64,000 nucleotides of DNA from positions 663,551 through 727,550 of the forward strand of contig NZ_ARQE01000001.1 of NCBI RefSeq assembly GCF_000382705.1. Direction: 5' to 3'. The position numbers and the translations under genes are program-made. Positions 62,250 through 64,000 of this stretch are shown piece after piece. The notes beneath the pieces were generated by a model. That model was not told where the DNA came from, made no database searches, and was given only the letters and a program-made list of their open reading frames with translations. How positions within the stretch are numbered: position 1 is the first letter of the stretch; every line of letters starts with the position of its first letter. This DNA is from Aureimonas ureilytica DSM 18598 = NBRC 106430. GTDB taxonomy: Bacteria; Pseudomonadota; Alphaproteobacteria; Rhizobiales; Rhizobiaceae.

Positions 62250-63773
62250 CTAGCTTCGTTCGAGGATCAAACTTGGGATCTTCTCCATTTCCCGGCGCAT
62301 GGCTGAAACCGGGTGAGCGCCATATCGGTCTCCCACCTTGTTCGGCGCATGTCCGACCATGGCATCAACGATGTCGAGACGCAGATCATAGCGCCGGCCC
62401 ATGGTCTTGAAGCGGTGGCGCCACGAATGATTGGGAGCCAGACGCGGATCTTTCAGACCAAGGCTTCGAACCCAGCGTCCGATGACCTTCAAGCCATTGC
62501 CCCCACGTCGACCGAAGGTATCGGGCGGCAGGTCCACGAACAGCGGGCCCGACTTCGTCGTCTGCACGAAAACCAGGAAGCCGTTCTCCAGCAGAGCGGA
62601 ATGAACGGGAACAGTACGTTCCGAACTGGCGGTCTTGAGGTCTCCCGCTTCGGCGGAAAATCTCATCACCCAGATGCCTTCGTGCTGAAAAACGTCCTCG
62701 CGACGCAACTGGCAGACCTCCGAAACACGGGCACCGGAATAGGCGCACAGCCACGGCACCCACCGCAGAACCGGTTTTCGTTCCGAAAGCGAAGCCTTGA
62801 GCACGGTCACGGCCTCCTCCTCGGTGAAGTCGCGCCGCGCGTCGGCCGCGACCTTCTTCACCGTCACCGTCACCTTCTCGGCAGGATTGCCGTCAAGCTT
62901 TCGGTTCTCGACTGCGATTTGCAGAATGGCCCGGATCGGGGCGAGCTTGGCATCGCGGATGGTCTTCGTGGAACGGCCAGCTTCCAGAAGGGACTGCTTC
63001 CACCGGATGAAGTCGTCCGGCGTCAGGCGGCCGGCCTCACGGTGGCCGACGAAGGTGGCGAACTCGTTCATGATGCGCCGCCATTCGTATTGCGTCTTTT
63101 CCCGGGGCCTGCGCTCCAGAACCCAAAGCTTCAGGGCGTCGTCGAAGCTCAGCGCGCTCTTCGGCAGGGCGGGCGCAGACGTCATGGGGAGAGCCGTTCG
63201 TTCGGACGAGACGAACGTCACCCCCGGTTCGCCGCGTGCCTGCGCGGCAAGGGCAAGACTGGCCCTTTGCAGAACCAGGGCGACGGCCCTCGCCAGCTTC
63301 CCTCGGCTCTCGCCATCGGTGATGAGCCCTCGACCCTGCAGCAGCGTATCGGCACCTTCGAACGCCAGGGCCTCCATCTCGCGCCGTTTCACGCCATCGA
63401 CATCGATCTCGCCGAGGGGATGGGAGAGCTCATCAGCGGTGGGCGGACGCCAGAGGTTTTCGAATAGATCCGTCCGCCAGCGGGTCTGCTGGCTGGGTTC
63501 GTCCCGATGCAGCTCGATCCATCGATCGAAGAGGTCGCGGGCGATCTCAGCTGCCTCGCGCTCGGTGAGCTTGGTGGTCCCCGCCCGCAGCGTCGCCCAG
63601 CGGGCATCGATCTCGGCAAGGGCCATCGCGTGCAGCCGCTTCGCCTCGCCGGCATCCTTCGTCTTCAGGCTAAGCAGTTCTTCGCGCTTGCCGATTATCG
63701 GAATGAGATCGGCAGGCACGCGTCGCCGCAGCCAGTACATGCCAGTCTTGGGATGCTTGAACGGACGCGCCAT
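62250..63773 (-). CDS. int: Tyrosine-type site-specific integrase of the island
   Basis: A 507-residue phage-type integrase. It starts with MARPFKHPKTGMYW and VPADLIPIIG, a leader of the DUF6538 type, then a core-binding domain. The catalytic domain has Arg in SGARVSEVCQL, HSWRH (His-x-x-Arg) and a C-terminal Tyr in VGDRYGAHP. It is encoded about 100 bases from the tRNA-Leu 3' end, pointing inward, and should integrate and excise the island at the 17-bp core. Confidence 0.9.
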   Translation of the reverse strand: MARPFKHPKTGMYWLRRRVPADLIPIIGKREELLSLKTKDAGEAKRLHAMALAEIDARWATLRAGTTKLTEREAAEIARDLFDRWIELHRDEPSQQTRWRTDLFENLWRPPTADELSHPLGEIDVDGVKRREMEALAFEGADTLLQGRGLITDGESRGKLARAVALVLQRASLALAAQARGEPGVTFVSSERTALPMTSAPALPKSALSFDDALKLWVLERRPREKTQYEWRRIMNEFATFVGHREAGRLTPDDFIRWKQSLLEAGRSTKTIRDAKLAPIRAILQIAVENRKLDGNPAEKVTVTVKKVAADARRDFTEEEAVTVLKASLSERKPVLRWVPWLCAYSGARVSEVCQLRREDVFQHEGIWVMRFSAEAGDLKTASSERTVPVHSALLENGFLVFVQTTKSGPLFVDLPPDTFGRRGGNGLKVIGRWVRSLGLKDPRLAPNHSWRHRFKTMGRRYDLRLDIVDAMVGHAPNKVGDRYGAHPVSAMRREMEKIPSLILERS

Positions 63774-63784
63774 GCACAGGACCA

Positions 63785-63808
63785 TTGTGTATCACCCGTG
63801 TGTATCAC
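63785..63808 (+). repeat. Candidate integrase arm sites, right (two copies)
   Basis: TTGTGTATCAC at 63785-63795 and TGTGTATCAC at 63799-63808, the same word as at 19320 near the left end and in the same orientation. They lie between the integrase start and the attachment core. Confidence 0.45.
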
Positions 63809-63872
63809 TCGGGCGGCACTAAGTCTCTGTTTTTGCGGAAAACCTCACCAGCTCAACAGCTTAAGAGAGGAT

Positions 63873-63889
63873 TGGTGCCCAGGAAAGGA
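63873..63889. repeat. Right attachment site (17-bp core inside tRNA-Leu)
   Basis: TGGTGCCCAGGAAAGGA, identical to 19242-19258. It is the CCA end, acceptor strand and part of the T stem of the tRNA, so insertion leaves the tRNA whole. Confidence 0.9.
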
Positions 63890-63957
63890 CTCGAACCTTC
63901 ACGCCTCGCGGCACACGGACCTGAACCGTGCGCGTCTACCAATTCCGCCACCTGGGC
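63873..63957 (-). tRNA. tRNA-Leu (anticodon CAG)
   Basis: An 85-nucleotide tRNA on the minus strand. GCCCAGG at its 5' end pairs with CCTGGGC before an encoded ACCA. The D arm (GGAATTGGTAGACGC), an anticodon loop TTCAGGT, a long leucine-type variable arm (TGCCGCGAGGCGT) and GGTTCGAGTCC of the T arm are all visible. The tRNA is intact; its last 17 bases are the integration core. Confidence 0.95.
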
Positions 63958-64000
63958 ACGAGCGGTTCAATACGGGGGCGGCTCGGCCGTGTCAATCGCG

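Larger units (their letters stand above)
19242..63889. mobile_element. tRNA-Leu-integrated genomic island with defence cargo
   Basis: A 17-bp direct repeat at 19242-19258 and 63873-63889 is identical to the 3' end of the tRNA-Leu gene at the right edge. The tyrosine integrase gene lies about 100 bases from the tRNA and points inward, the classic arrangement of an integrative element. Excision would release a circle of 44,631 bases. Inside are defence modules, an antirestriction protein, a clamp loader-like and a VapE-like gene. No conjugation machinery or phage structural genes are visible, so it may be mobilised by others or be a satellite-type element. Confidence 0.88.

Noticed and set aside
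1-64000. CRISPR array
   Set aside because: No regularly spaced repeats of 25-40 bases were seen, and no cas genes.

Overview
The window looks like a chromosomal stretch of a high-GC alphaproteobacterium, probably order Hyphomicrobiales and perhaps near Aurantimonadaceae. This is inferred from the HWE-type sensor kinase, the gene styles and the GC-rich codon use; no single marker proves it. A tRNA-Leu (anticodon CAG) lies at the right edge on the minus strand, and a large genomic island is inserted at its 3' end.

Bases 1-19241 are ordinary chromosome. They hold the 3' part of an HWE histidine kinase and a small partner, an App1-type phosphatase, an alpha/beta hydrolase, a chemotaxis receptor, a PmrAB-like two-component pair divergent from eptA-dgkA (lipid A phosphoethanolamine transfer and diacylglycerol recycling), a DUF2254/MscS membrane pair, a bile-acid/sodium symporter-family protein, an EPSP synthase and a DHA2-type drug exporter.

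Bases 19242-63889 are an integrated island of about 44.6 kb. It is bounded by a 17-bp perfect direct repeat (TGGTGCCCAGGAAAGGA) that is the 3' end of tRNA-Leu. It carries its own tyrosine integrase next to the tRNA, and the word TGTGTATCAC recurs just inside both ends (candidate integrase arm sites). From left to right the cargo is: (1) a tight three-gene operon of an unknown protein, a Tdp1-like phospholipase D protein and a SNF2-like helicase; (2) a secreted trypsin-like protease interrupted by an in-frame amber codon, and a secreted metzincin protease; (3) a plasmid/phage-like core of a DnaX-like clamp loader, a VapE-like primase/helicase ATPase, a PD-(D/E)XK-like protein and an ArdC-type antirestriction protein; (4) a four-gene operon of DUF499 ATPase, DUF1156 DNA methyltransferase, zinc-ribbon protein and SNF2 helicase-DUF3883 nuclease, bracketed by a degenerate 52-bp repeat and a decayed resolvase; (5) a Hachiman system (HamA-HamB) led by an Mrr-like endonuclease; (6) a GHKL ATPase with a STAS-like/winged-helix protein, a small protein and an eight-cysteine protein; (7) an XRE regulator, an RNase J-like beta-CASP hydrolase coupled to a PD-(D/E)XK nuclease, a protein with two degenerate serine-recombinase domains, two small unknowns and an ADP-ribosylglycohydrolase; (8) the integrase.

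The island reads as a mobile defence island in which at least four separate nuclease/helicase modules sit beside an antirestriction gene. The best candidates for undescribed systems are the first operon (19524-25417), the GHKL/STAS cassette (53258-56126) and the beta-CASP/PD-(D/E)XK pair (56850-59098).
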